The notes beneath the pieces were generated by a model, which was given only the letters and a program-made list of their open reading frames with translations, searched no databases and was not told the origin of the DNA. Positions 1 to 8,900 of a stretch of 64,000 bases of DNA are shown one piece after another. Positions within the stretch are counted from its first letter, which is position 1. Each line of letters opens with the position of its first letter. A program made the translations under genes and the position numbers. Source of the DNA: Pseudohaliea sp964438205 (lineage in GTDB: Bacteria; Pseudomonadota; Gammaproteobacteria; Pseudomonadales; Halieaceae). The stretch spans positions 1-64,000 of the forward strand of contig CAYTJQ010000001.1 of NCBI GenBank assembly GCA_964438205.1, given 5' to 3'.

Positions 1-519
1 CTCCGCGCCGCGGAGGCGATGTTCGCGGGCGGCTGCTTCTGGTGCATGGAAGCCGACTTCGAGAAGCTCGAGGGCGTCGGTGAGGTCGTCTCGGGCTTTA
101 CCGGCGGCACCCTGCAGAACCCGACCTATCGCGGCAACCACGAGGGCCACTACGAGGCCGTGCAGGTGAGCTACGACCCGGCCGTGGTCAGCTACGAAGA
201 ACTCCTCGAGCACTTCTGGCACAACATCGACCCTTTCGACGACCGCGGCCAGTTCTGTGACAAGGGGCCCAGCTACCGCACCGCCATCTTCGCGACCGAC
301 GAACAACGGCCGGCCGCCGAGGCCTCGCTGGCCGCGGTGCGCGAGCGCTTCGCGGACCGGGAGGTCGCCACCGAACTGCTTCCGGCCGGCCGCTTCTGGC
401 CAGTCGAGGAATACCACCAGGACTATGCCGAGAAGAACCCCCTGCGCTACAAGTACTACCGCTGGAACTGCGGCCGCGACCAGCGTCTCGAGGAAGTCTG
501 GGGCGAGGACGCGCACTGA
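1..519 (+). CDS. msrA: Peptide methionine sulfoxide reductase MsrA (5' partial)
   Basis: Reduces the S-epimer of methionine sulfoxide in proteins. The motif GGCFWCMEADFE near the N-terminus holds the catalytic Cys of the MsrA family, and the usual MsrA core follows (GNHEGHYEAVQV, then FWPVEEYHQDY). The frame is open to base 1 and reads LRAAEAMFAGGCFWC. The ATG at 19 falls inside the normally conserved lead-in to the active site, so the true start is probably just left of the window. Only a few N-terminal residues are missing. The TGA is at 517-519, followed by dusA 25 bases later on the same strand. Identification is firm; only the start is unknown. Confidence 0.93.
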   Translation, partial: LRAAEAMFAGGCFWCMEADFEKLEGVGEVVSGFTGGTLQNPTYRGNHEGHYEAVQVSYDPAVVSYEELLEHFWHNIDPFDDRGQFCDKGPSYRTAIFATDEQRPAAEASLAAVRERFADREVATELLPAGRFWPVEEYHQDYAEKNPLRYKYYRWNCGRDQRLEEVWGEDAH

Positions 520-544
520 GCCCGCATGCGGTATCCTTTGCGCC

Positions 545-1564
545 GTGAACACACCTGCTGACACGACAGCCCGGACTGAAAAGTCCCCGGCGGACTGGCG
601 CTTCTGCACGGCCCCGATGATGGACTGGTCCGACCGCCACTGCCGCCAGTTCTGGCGCGGCCTGACGCGCCGTGCGCGGCTGTACACGGAGATGGTCACC
701 ACGGGCGCGCTGATCCACGGTGACCGGGGGCGGTTGCTGGCCTTCGACCCGGCCATGGAACACCCGGTGGCACTGCAGCTCGGCGGCTCGGATCCAGCCG
801 ACCTCGCCCGCTGCGCGCATTTTGCCGGGGACGCCGGCTACGACGAGGTCAACCTCAACTGCGGCTGCCCCTCGGACCGGGTGCAGAACGGCGCCTTCGG
901 TGCCTGCCTGATGGCCCGGCCGGCCCTGGTGGCGGAGTGCGTGCGCGCCATGCGCGACGCCTGCACAATCCCGGTGACCGTCAAGCATCGCATCGGCATC
1001 GACGACATGGAGAGCTACGGCGAGTTCCGGGACTTCGTGGGGACCGTCGCCGAGGGCGGCTGCGAGGTGTTCATCGTGCATGCGCGCAAGGCCTGGCTGA
1101 AGGGCCTGTCGCCAAAGGAGAACCGGGAAGTCCCGCCCCTCAACTACCCCTGGGTCTACCGGCTCAAGGCGGAATTTCCCGCGCTCACGATCGTGCTCAA
1201 CGGCGGCATCGACAGCCTGGAAAGCGGGCGCGAACACCTCGCGGCCCTCGACGGCATCATGCTCGGCCGCGCCGCCTACCAGGACCCCTGGCAGCTCGGG
1301 CGGGTAGACAGCACCCTGTTCGGCGTGCCCGACCCGGCCGCCACGCCGGAAGAAGCCCTGCTCGCCCTCTTCCCCTATCTCGAGCGCGAGCTCGCCGCGG
1401 GTACGCCGCTCAACCACATGACCCGGCACGTGCTCGGCCTGTTCAGCGGCCGGCCCGGTGCCCGCCGCTTCCGCCGGCATCTGAGCGAGAACGCGCACCG
1501 GCCCGGCGCCGGCGCCGACACGCTCCGCAGCGCCCTCGACCAGCTTACCCCGCTCGCCGCCTGA
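545..1564 (+). CDS. dusA: tRNA-dihydrouridine(20/20a) synthase DusA
   Basis: FMN-dependent enzyme that reduces uridine to dihydrouridine at positions 20/20a of the tRNA D-loop. It is 339 aa, normal for DusA. Visible motifs are APMMDWSDRHCRQFWR at the N-terminus, LNCGCPSDRVQNGAFGACLM with the catalytic Cys, KHRIGID, and the FMN-phosphate site LNGGID...GIMLGRAAYQDPW. The start is set at GTG 545 because it is the only start codon before the conserved TAPMMDW segment; the next Met is already inside that motif. No Shine-Dalgarno precedes this GTG, and a TATCCT hexamer lies 8-13 bases upstream, so translation may be leaderless. Confidence 0.93.
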   Translation: MNTPADTTARTEKSPADWRFCTAPMMDWSDRHCRQFWRGLTRRARLYTEMVTTGALIHGDRGRLLAFDPAMEHPVALQLGGSDPADLARCAHFAGDAGYDEVNLNCGCPSDRVQNGAFGACLMARPALVAECVRAMRDACTIPVTVKHRIGIDDMESYGEFRDFVGTVAEGGCEVFIVHARKAWLKGLSPKENREVPPLNYPWVYRLKAEFPALTIVLNGGIDSLESGREHLAALDGIMLGRAAYQDPWQLGRVDSTLFGVPDPAATPEEALLALFPYLERELAAGTPLNHMTRHVLGLFSGRPGARRFRRHLSENAHRPGAGADTLRSALDQLTPLAA

Positions 1565-1589
1565 GGCGGCGGCCGCCACAGGAGACCCC

Positions 1590-2543
1590 ATGCCCAGCAA
1601 GCTCGAGCAACTGAAGGCCATGACCCAGGTGGTCGCCGACACCGGCGACATCCAGGCCATCCGCCTGTTTGCGCCCACCGACGCGACCACGAACCCCTCG
1701 CTGCTGCTGAAGGCGTCCGCCCTGCCGCATTACGCGGAACTCCTGGACGGCGCCCGCCGCGCCGCCGCGGCGGCCGGTGGCTCGGACGCCGAGCAACTCG
1801 CCGACAGCTGCGACCGCTTCGCCGTCGCCGTGGGCCGCGAGATCCTCGAGCTCATCCCCGGTCGTGTTTCCACGGAGGTGGACGCGCGCCTGTCCTTCGA
1901 CACGGCGGGCACCATCGAGCGGGCAAAGAAGCTGATCGGCCTTTACGAGGACGCGGGCGTCGGACGGGAGCGCGTACTGATCAAGACCGCGTCGACCTGG
2001 GAGGGCATCCGCGCCGCCGAAACCCTCGAGCGGGACGGCATCAACTGCAACCTGACGCTGCTCTTCGGCTTCGCCCAGGCCCGCGCCTGCGCCGATGCCG
2101 GGGTACACCTGATCTCGCCCTTTGTCGGCCGGATCCTCGACTGGTACAAGGCCAACACCGATGTCGTGATCGAGCGCCCGGAGGATGACCCGGGGGTACA
2201 GTCGGTGCGCCGCATCTACCACTACTACAAGCACCACGGCTACGACACGGTGGTCATGGGCGCCAGCTTCCGCAACCAGGGCGAGATCGAGGCGCTCGCC
2301 GGCTGCGACCGCCTGACCATCAGCCCGACCCTCCTCGAGGGCCTCGCCGACGACGAGGGCGATCTGCCCCAGGCCCTCACCGCCGCGGACGCGGCTTCTG
2401 ACGACGCCCTGGCACCGCCGGCGGAGGCCGCCTTCCGCCTGGCGCTCAACGAGGACGCCATGGCCACGGAGAAACTGGCCGAGGGCATCCGCAACTTCAT
2501 CGCCGACCAGCGCCGCCTCGAGCAGGTGGTGAGCGAGCGATGA
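1590..2543 (+). CDS. tal: Transaldolase (TalB type)
   Basis: Pentose-phosphate pathway enzyme moving a dihydroxyacetone unit between sedoheptulose-7-P and glyceraldehyde-3-P. It is 317 aa, the normal TalB length. The Schiff-base Lys is in RVLIKTASTWEGIRAAE; the N-terminal DATTNPSLLLKA and the phosphate-binding SPFVGRILDWYK are also present. ACAGGAG precedes the ATG by 6 bases. The gene begins 25 bases after dusA and its TGA overlaps the ATG of the TerB-like gene (ATGA), so the three are probably co-transcribed and the last pair translationally coupled. Confidence 0.95.
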   Translation: MPSKLEQLKAMTQVVADTGDIQAIRLFAPTDATTNPSLLLKASALPHYAELLDGARRAAAAAGGSDAEQLADSCDRFAVAVGREILELIPGRVSTEVDARLSFDTAGTIERAKKLIGLYEDAGVGRERVLIKTASTWEGIRAAETLERDGINCNLTLLFGFAQARACADAGVHLISPFVGRILDWYKANTDVVIERPEDDPGVQSVRRIYHYYKHHGYDTVVMGASFRNQGEIEALAGCDRLTISPTLLEGLADDEGDLPQALTAADAASDDALAPPAEAAFRLALNEDAMATEKLAEGIRNFIADQRRLEQVVSER

Positions 2544-2983
2544 TCGGCGCGCTGAAGGCCCTCTTCGAGCCGGCCCGGGACGACGGGCCGGCGGTCACGG
2601 AGCACCGGCTGCGGCTGGCGGCCGCGGCCCTGCTGATCGAGACGGCGCGGGCGGATTCGCGGCAGGACGGCGTCGAGGAGGCGGCCCTGGCCGACACGCT
2701 GAAGCGCAGCCTGGGCCTCAGCGAGGCCGAGCTCGATGCCCTCGTCCGCGAAGCGAACGCCCAGGCCGACGCGGCGACCTCACTGTACCAGTTCACCCGG
2801 CTCATCAACGATCACTTCACCCCGGCGCGCAAGCGCCAGCTGATCATCGACATGTGGAAGGTGGCGTACGCCGACGGCGACCTCGACAAGTACGAGGAGC
2901 ACCTGATCCGCCGCGTCGCCGAGCTCATTTACGTACCCCACGAGGAGTACATCCGGGCCAAGCTGGCCGTTGCCGGCCGCTAG
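2540..2983 (+). CDS. TerB-like protein
   Basis: A 147-aa soluble, mostly helical protein matching the TerB (tellurite-resistance/DjlA N-terminal) fold. The features are LLIETARADSRQDGVEEAAL early, then RQLIIDMWKVAYADGDLDKYEEHLIRRVAELIYVP, the acidic-helix repeat pattern of TerB. Standalone proteins of this family are common in gammaproteobacteria and lack a settled function. It overlaps the transaldolase stop by four bases. There is no ter operon here, so I do not infer tellurite resistance. Confidence 0.8.
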   Translation: MIGALKALFEPARDDGPAVTEHRLRLAAAALLIETARADSRQDGVEEAALADTLKRSLGLSEAELDALVREANAQADAATSLYQFTRLINDHFTPARKRQLIIDMWKVAYADGDLDKYEEHLIRRVAELIYVPHEEYIRAKLAVAGR

Positions 2984-3017
2984 GCCGGACGATGACGTAG
3001 TGCGCTAAGCGTCCGCG

Positions 3018-3503
3018 CTAGGGGGAGGACTCCAGCGCGTCCATGAGATCACGGAAGCGATCCGCGTTCTCATCGGACAGGCCCATGAGCACCCGGTGCG
3101 CCTCGATGACCCGCTCGCGCACCGCGTCCTCGCTGCCGGGGACCAGGGGGATGTCCTCGGCGGTGCCGGTATTGCAGCAGGTTTTCTCGTGCAGCTCGAA
3201 GAGGCGCTCGAAACCCATGCTCGAGAGAAGCCGGTTGATGCCCGCGTCGCAGCAGTAGATGGCCGGGCGGAAACCGTAGCGCTCGCGCACCTGCAGCGCG
3301 AGCTTCGCCAGCTGGCCGAGGGTCGTGCTGTCGAGCCCTTCCACATCACAGAGGTCGATCCAGACGCTCGCGAAGGCCGGGTCCGAGAGCATCTGCGCCA
3401 GGTAATCGTCGAGCGAGGTGCACAGGGTCATGCGCACGTCGCCGGTGAGACGCAGCACGTAGGCGCCGTCCTGGCAGGCCGCGAGCACCCGGCCCTCACT
3501 CAC
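3018..3503 (-). CDS. STAS-domain anti-sigma factor antagonist
   Basis: A 161-aa protein with a STAS domain over about residues 8-110 and a helical C-terminal extension. The segment IDLCDVEGLDSTTLGQLAKLAL carries the Asp-Ser pair where antagonists are phosphorylated by a cognate RsbW/HsbR-type kinase. The GTG at 3503 is chosen because it overlaps the stop of the upstream phosphatase by 8 bases and begins just before the STAS fold; the frame continues further 5' but only as antisense-like sequence. The neighbouring PPM phosphatase is the expected enzyme to dephosphorylate this Ser. No kinase or sigma/anti-sigma gene is visible in the window, so the output is unknown. Confidence 0.83.
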   Translation of the reverse strand: MSEGRVLAACQDGAYVLRLTGDVRMTLCTSLDDYLAQMLSDPAFASVWIDLCDVEGLDSTTLGQLAKLALQVRERYGFRPAIYCCDAGINRLLSSMGFERLFELHEKTCCNTGTAEDIPLVPGSEDAVRERVIEAHRVLMGLSDENADRFRDLMDALESSP

Positions 3504-4692
3504 GCTTAGCCCGCTTGCTGACAAACAGCGCGGCGATGTCGTCGGGCGCCGTGGCGACGGAATCGAGGCCAAGGCGGGTGACCAGTGCTGCCGGGCTCTC
3601 GCTGCCCTGGCGGAAAACATCGAGAAAGTACGATTCCTTCTCGATGAGGTTGTCCTGCGGCAGGATCTCCAGGATGCCGTCGGAGAACAGCGCCAGGGTG
3701 AAGCTCTCCGGCAGCGACACTTCCTGCACCGCGAAGGCCGCGTCCGGCATCATGCCGACGGCTGTGCCCTCCCCGGGCAGGTAATCGGCCCCGGCGTCGG
3801 AAACCAGCACCGGCAGTGGCAGGTGCCCGGCCACCGCGTAGCGCAGGCCATTGGCAGCCATGTCGAGGACGCCGACGATCATCGTGGCGAACTTGCCGAC
3901 GCCGAGGTCCAGCAGTTCCTTGTTCGCGAGCCCGAGCATGCGCACCGGGTCGAGGACCGTGGCATCGCTCTTGCGGAGGTAATCCGAGCGCTTGCGCGCG
4001 AAGAGGTTCTTCAGCAGCACCGTGGCGAAGGCGGAGGAGCTGCCATGGCCCGATACGTCGGCCATGAAGAACACCACGTAATCCTGGCCCACGGTGAAGT
4101 AGTCAGTGAAATCGCCGCTCAGGTAGAGGGACGGGATCACGGTGTGGCTGAAGACATAGTCACCAATCACCATGGGTGACGTCGGCAGCATGCGCAGCTG
4201 CACCTGCCGCCCGGCCTGCTGGTCCTGCTCGAGCATGCGCACGGTGTGGTTCAGCTCGCGGTTGGCGGATTCCAGCCGCTTGCGCGACTGGCGCAGCTCC
4301 CGGCTCATCTGGCGCTGGCGTACGCAGCGGTCCATGGAGTCGAACAGGGCCTGGGCGTCTTCCACCGGGCGGGCGAAGAAGTCGTTCGCGCCCAGGCGCA
4401 ATGCCGTCATCATGTTGGCCGAGGAGGCCTCGTCGGAAAACATGATCACCGGTACCTGCACGTTCATCTCGCGCAGCGTGCGCTTCGCTTCCCCCCAGGA
4501 GACGCCCTCGAGGTCGAGTTCACAGAGGATGACGTCCAGGTCGCTGGCATCGCTGAGCGACTGGGTGGAATTGGTCACGTCGGTGGTGACATCGGCGGTG
4601 AAGCCGGCACCGGTCACGAGCGCAGCGAGCGCCTCGGCACGCTCCGGGTCATTGTCGATGACCAGCACCTTGCCGCTGTGTGTCATCTGCAT
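3496..4692 (-). CDS. Response-regulator-like SpoIIE/PP2C serine phosphatase
   Basis: A 398-aa cytoplasmic protein with a receiver-like domain (about 8-125), a coiled-coil linker (about 127-170) and a SpoIIE-type PPM phosphatase domain (about 190-395). The phosphatase metal-binding acids are present in SGDFTDYF and ADVSGHG. The receiver is degenerate: the phospho-acceptor position is Glu58 (VILCELDLEG), the acidic pair is Asp13-Asn14 and the conserved Lys is Arg108 (FFARP). It may be locked in one state or respond to something other than phosphorylation. It overlaps the STAS gene, giving a two-gene partner-switch module. GGAG lies 9 bases before the ATG. Confidence 0.88.
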   Translation of the reverse strand: MQMTHSGKVLVIDNDPERAEALAALVTGAGFTADVTTDVTNSTQSLSDASDLDVILCELDLEGVSWGEAKRTLREMNVQVPVIMFSDEASSANMMTALRLGANDFFARPVEDAQALFDSMDRCVRQRQMSRELRQSRKRLESANRELNHTVRMLEQDQQAGRQVQLRMLPTSPMVIGDYVFSHTVIPSLYLSGDFTDYFTVGQDYVVFFMADVSGHGSSSAFATVLLKNLFARKRSDYLRKSDATVLDPVRMLGLANKELLDLGVGKFATMIVGVLDMAANGLRYAVAGHLPLPVLVSDAGADYLPGEGTAVGMMPDAAFAVQEVSLPESFTLALFSDGILEILPQDNLIEKESYFLDVFRQGSESPAALVTRLGLDSVATAPDDIAALFVSKRAKRE

Positions 4693-4806
4693 GGATCAGG
4701 GCTCCGGACTTGGGAGGACACTACGCCCCCCGGGATACCCGGGCAAGGCGGATCGCGCAGGCTGGGGCACAATTCACAGTTTCCGCGCCGCTTCGATGCA
4801 GAGCGC

Positions 4807-5514
4807 TCAGAAATCCTCCGACCAGTCGTCCTCGAAATCGGAGAACTCGTCCTCCATCACGCCGTCGCGCAGCCGGGCCGCCCGCTGCTGCAGGTAGGCA
4901 TCGCGGATGAAGATGTAACGGTCACCGGACATGAGCTGGTCTGACTCCAGCAGCCGCGCCCGGGCGTGCACGATGCCCAGGCTGAACAGGCTCCAGGTGA
5001 CGGTCGAATCATCGATGTAGAAAGGCACCGAGGCGAAGGTATCCACCAGCGTCCCGGTGCCGCTGCGCACGGTGCGCGGGCCGAAGAGCGGCACCACGAT
5101 ATAGGGCCCCTGCGGCACGCCCCAGGCGGCGAGGGTCTCGCCGAAGTCCGCGCGCTGGCGCTCGATGCCAAGCTCCGTGGCCACGTCGAAAAAGCCGAAC
5201 ATGCCGAGGGTACTGTTGACCAGCACCCGTCCGGCGGAATCCCGCGCACCTGACCATTCACCCTGGAGCAGCGAGTTCACCGCCCGGTTCACGTCGAGCA
5301 TGTTGCCGAAGAAGTTGCCGATGCCCAGTTGCACACCCTGCGGGACCACGTAGTCGTAGCCCTTCGCCGCCGGGCGCAGCACGAAGGTATCGAGCATGTC
5401 GTTGAAGGCGAAGATGGGGCGATTGATCGACTCCAGCGGATCCACGTCGCTGCCCTGCGCGACCTGGGCACAGGGCAGGGCGAGGGCTAGCGCCAGGATC
5501 AGACGAGCAAGCAT
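4807..5514 (-). CDS. mlaA: MlaA-family outer-membrane lipid asymmetry protein
   Basis: A 235-aa MlaA (VacJ) protein, the outer-membrane part of the Mla system that removes mislocalised phospholipids from the outer leaflet. Family segments are DPLESINRPIFAFNDMLD, VPQGVQLGIGNFFGN, VNSTLGMFGFFDVA and GPYIVVPLFGPRTVR. It has an N-terminal signal sequence with one Cys (LALPC at about 11-15), but the surrounding residues are a poor lipobox, so lipidation is uncertain. The C-terminus is very acidic (EDEFSDFEDDWSEDF). No mlaBCDEF genes are in the window. Its upstream region runs into a scaffold gap 35 bases away. Confidence 0.9.
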   Translation of the reverse strand: MLARLILALALALPCAQVAQGSDVDPLESINRPIFAFNDMLDTFVLRPAAKGYDYVVPQGVQLGIGNFFGNMLDVNRAVNSLLQGEWSGARDSAGRVLVNSTLGMFGFFDVATELGIERQRADFGETLAAWGVPQGPYIVVPLFGPRTVRSGTGTLVDTFASVPFYIDDSTVTWSLFSLGIVHARARLLESDQLMSGDRYIFIRDAYLQQRAARLRDGVMEDEFSDFEDDWSEDF

Positions 5515-5549
5515 TACTGTTCCCCGAAAACGTAACCGGCAATCTTAAG

Positions 5550-5649
5550 NNNNNNNNNNNNNNNNNNNNNNNNNNNNNNNNNNNNNNNNNNNNNNNNNNN
5601 NNNNNNNNNNNNNNNNNNNNNNNNNNNNNNNNNNNNNNNNNNNNNNNNN
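5550..5649. other. Scaffold gap (100 N)
   Basis: Run of exactly 100 N, the usual placeholder for a join of unknown length. It separates mlaA from a short orphan reading frame, and a 16-bp tandem repeat abuts its right edge, which may have broken the assembly. Confidence 0.98.
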
Positions 5650-5650
5650 A

Positions 5651-5682
5651 CATCACCGTCTTCACACATCACCGTCTTCACC
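5651..5682. repeat. Two tandem copies of a 16-bp unit at a gap edge
   Basis: Two adjacent 16-mers read CATCACCGTCTTCACA and CATCACCGTCTTCACC, one base apart in sequence. They sit directly beside the N run, so the array may be longer than shown. On the minus strand they cover the stop and the last codons (GDGEDGD) of the short frame at 5662-5949. Confidence 0.85.
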
Positions 5683-5949
5683 ATCGCCTGCCAGCGCGAG
5701 CACTCCCGGGGCGGCGAACTCCGCAAGCTGGCCACGACCGTGTTCACGGAGCGCCGCGGGGGCCAGCGACAGCTCGGCCGCGAGGGTGAGGTCATCGAGG
5801 AGCACGCCACCGCGCCGCCCCGGCATCTCCTGCACTGTCTCCAGAAGACGGGCGGTGGCGGGGGTTAATTCCATGAACCGCACACGCGCTTCCCGGTCGC
5901 AGTAGACCCGCGGGCCGCCGGGGGACCCCGGCGTCGACCCGCGACCCAC
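5662..5949 (-). pseudogene. Orphan fragment resembling the C-terminal domain of HvfC/DUF2063 proteins
   Basis: A 95-codon frame starting with GTG immediately after the hrpA stop. Its core VRFMELTPATARLLETVQE, followed by LLDDLTLAAEL and a helix ending APGVLAL, looks like the C-terminal winged-helix-like domain of HvfC/DUF2063 proteins, which help mature copper-binding RiPPs of the bufferin type. The N-terminal domain of that family is absent because hrpA occupies the upstream DNA. The first 15 residues are Gly/Pro-rich. It could be a remnant, or a small standalone domain translated from the hrpA message. The family match is from memory of the motif and is moderate. Confidence 0.45.
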
Positions 5950-5950
5950 C

Positions 5951-8900
5951 TCACCGCGGGTGCGCGGCCAGCCAGGCCTCGCAGTCCTGCCACTGGCGGG
6001 CCAGGCGCTTGGCCGAGACGGGGCGCGACGTGCCCAGCTGCTGGGCGAACAGCGAAACTCGAAACTCTTCCAACATTTCGCTATAAACCCTTATTTCTTC
6101 AGACATAAACCGTACATGAGGCCGCTCGGCAAGGAGCGCGGCCAGCGGCGCGCTCAGGGTCTCGAGCTGCGCCCGGGCCTGCTCATCCTTGGCCGGCTGC
6201 GCCGGCAGGCGTTCCAGCCGGTGGTCCAGCGCCTTCGCGTAGCGAGGGTACTGTGCGAGCCGGTCGAAGGGCGCGGCGAGGATGAAGCCCGGCCGGAGCA
6301 GGTCCGCGAGCTGCGCCTCCACGTCGGCGACCGCCCCGGGCCACTGCCCCGACAGCTTTGCCAGCCGGGGCCGCGCCGTCGCCAGCGGCCGCAACGTATT
6401 GCGCAGCCGCTGTTCCAGCTCGTTCGCGACCGCAACGAGCTGCCCGTTACCCCGCTGCACGGCGGCCGCGAAGGTCGCCGGATCCCGGCAGTCACCGGCG
6501 CCCAGGGCACAGGCCTCGAGCACCGCCGCCGCGAGAAGATCGTCGACCAGCGGCTCCCGTTCGAGACCCGCGGCGGCCAACAGCAGCTGATCCTCGTTCC
6601 CGTGCAGGAGCCGCTTGCGCAGGCTGCGCAGCGGCCGCGCCAGCTGCAGGGCCGCCAGCCGCGCCAGGCCCCGGCGGTGGCTCGCCAGCGCGTCCTCGGC
6701 GTAGTCGAAGAGCCGGATGGCGACGCTGTCGCCCCGGTCCTCGAGCGCCGGGAAAGCCACGATGGCGACCCCCGCCTGTTCCTCGCTCCAGCGCGCGGGC
6801 AGCTCGCCGAAATCCCAGGCGGTGATACCCGCGCGCGCGGGCCCCGGGGCGCCCGGGCCGCTCACGGCGGCGGCGGTCTCGTCGCGGAAACGCGCAACCA
6901 GCGCTTCGAGGTCCCGGCCCTGCGCCAGCAGCCTGCCCTCGGCGTCCACCACGCGCACGTTCATGCGGTAGAAATCGTCGAGGGCGCCGGGGTCGAAGTC
7001 GGCCGCCTCGACGCGGCAGGCGCCGAGGCGGGACAGGACCGGGGCGAGCGCAACGGGCAGCGGCCGGTCCGCCGGCACCAGGTCGCCGAGGGCGGCGGCC
7101 ACGGTATCGGGGACCGGCACGAGGTTGCGCCGGATGCGCTTGGGCAGGCCGCGCACCAGCGCCTCGCACTTCTCCCGCAGGAGACCGGGGACCAGCCAGT
7201 CGAAGCGGTACCGCGGGACGCGGTTGAGCAGCGCGACGGGCACCGTGACCGACACCCCGTCCGCCTCGCCGCCCGGCTCGAAGCGATAGGCGAGCGGGTA
7301 GCGCTGCCCCTCCCAGGTCAGCTGGTCCGGGAACTGTGCTTCGAGGTCATCTCCCGGCAGGCGGGCGGCGAGCTCGGAGCGGGACAGGCGCAGGGCGGCA
7401 TCGGCCCCCGGGGTGCGCTTCAGCCAGCGCGCGAGCTTGGCCGCCGTGGTGATGTCCGCCGGCAACCGTTCGTCGTAGAACGTGAACAGCGCCTCCTCGT
7501 CCACCAGCAGGTCCCGGCGGCGGATCCGGTTTTCGAGGTCCGCGAGCGCCGCGGCCTCGGCGAGGTTGTGGCGCAGGAAGGCGGGCTGCTGCCGCCAGCG
7601 CCCCGGCACCAGGCCTTCCCGGATCAACAGTTCCCGCGCCAGCGGCGGGTCGATCGGCCCGTAGTGCACCGTCGCGCCATCGCTCACCGTGAGCCCGAAC
7701 AGCGTGACCCGCTCCGTGGCCACCACCCGACCGCTGCCGCGCTGCCAGCGCGGCTCGTAGTGATGCCGCCTGAGCAGCGCGGGATTGACCGAGAGCAGCC
7801 AGTCCGGCTCGATGGCGGCGGCCGTGCGCGCGAAGACCCGGCTGGTCTCCACCACCTCCGCCGCCACCAGCCAGGGCGGCGGCTTGCGATGCAGCGTGGA
7901 CCCGGGAAACACCCAGAGCTTGCGGTTGCGCGCGCCGAGGTATTCGCGCCCCTCGTGGCGCTGCGCGACGTTGGCCAGCAGGCCGGGGAGCAGCGCACGG
8001 TGGATAGCGGCGTAGTCCGGCTCCTCGGCGAGCCGCGAGGGCACGGCGATACCCTGCTGGCGGCAGGCGATGCTCAGCTGCCGGTGGATGTCGCGCCATT
8101 CGCGCAGGCGCAGGAAGGAGAGGTACTCCTGCTTGCAGAGCTTGCGCAGCTGGTTCTGGCTGAGGGCCTGGCGCCGCTCCTCGAAATAGCGCCAGAGCTG
8201 GAGGAAGGCGAGGAAGTCCGAGCGCGGATCCCGGAAACGGGCATGCGCCTTGTCCGCCTGGGCCTGGCGGTCCGCCGGGCGCTCGCGGGGATCCTGCACG
8301 GCCAGGGCGCTGGCGATGACCAGCACCTCCGGCACGCAGCCGTGGTCGCTGGCGGCGAGGATCATGCGCCCGGCGATCGGGTCGACCGGCAGCCGGGCCA
8401 GCTTCCGCCCGAGGGGCGTAAGCCGCTGCCGCGGGTCGACGGCGCCGAGCTCCTCCAGCAGGCGGTAGCCCTCGCGCACGCCCTTGCGCTCCGGCGGCTC
8501 GAGGAAGGGAAAACGTTCGACCGCGCCGAGCCGCAGGTCCAGCATCTGCAGGATCACCGCGGCCAGGTTGCTGCGGCGGATTTCCGGATCCGTGAAGGCG
8601 GGCCGCGACAGGTAGTCCGCTTCGCTGTAGAGCCGCAGGCACACCCCCGGGCCGACGCGGCCGCAACGGCCCTTGCGCTGGTCCGCGCTGGCCCGGGAGA
8701 CGGGCTCGATGGGCAGGCGCTGAATCCGCGAGCGCGGGCTGTAGCGGTTGATCCGCGCCTCGCCCGGATCGATCACGTAGCGGATCCCGGGGACGGTGAC
8801 CGAGGTCTCGGCCACGTTGGTGGCGAGCACCACCCGCAGGCCGCGCCGGCTGCGCGGGTCGAAGACCCGGGCCTGTTCCGCCTGGCCGAGGCGGGCGTAG

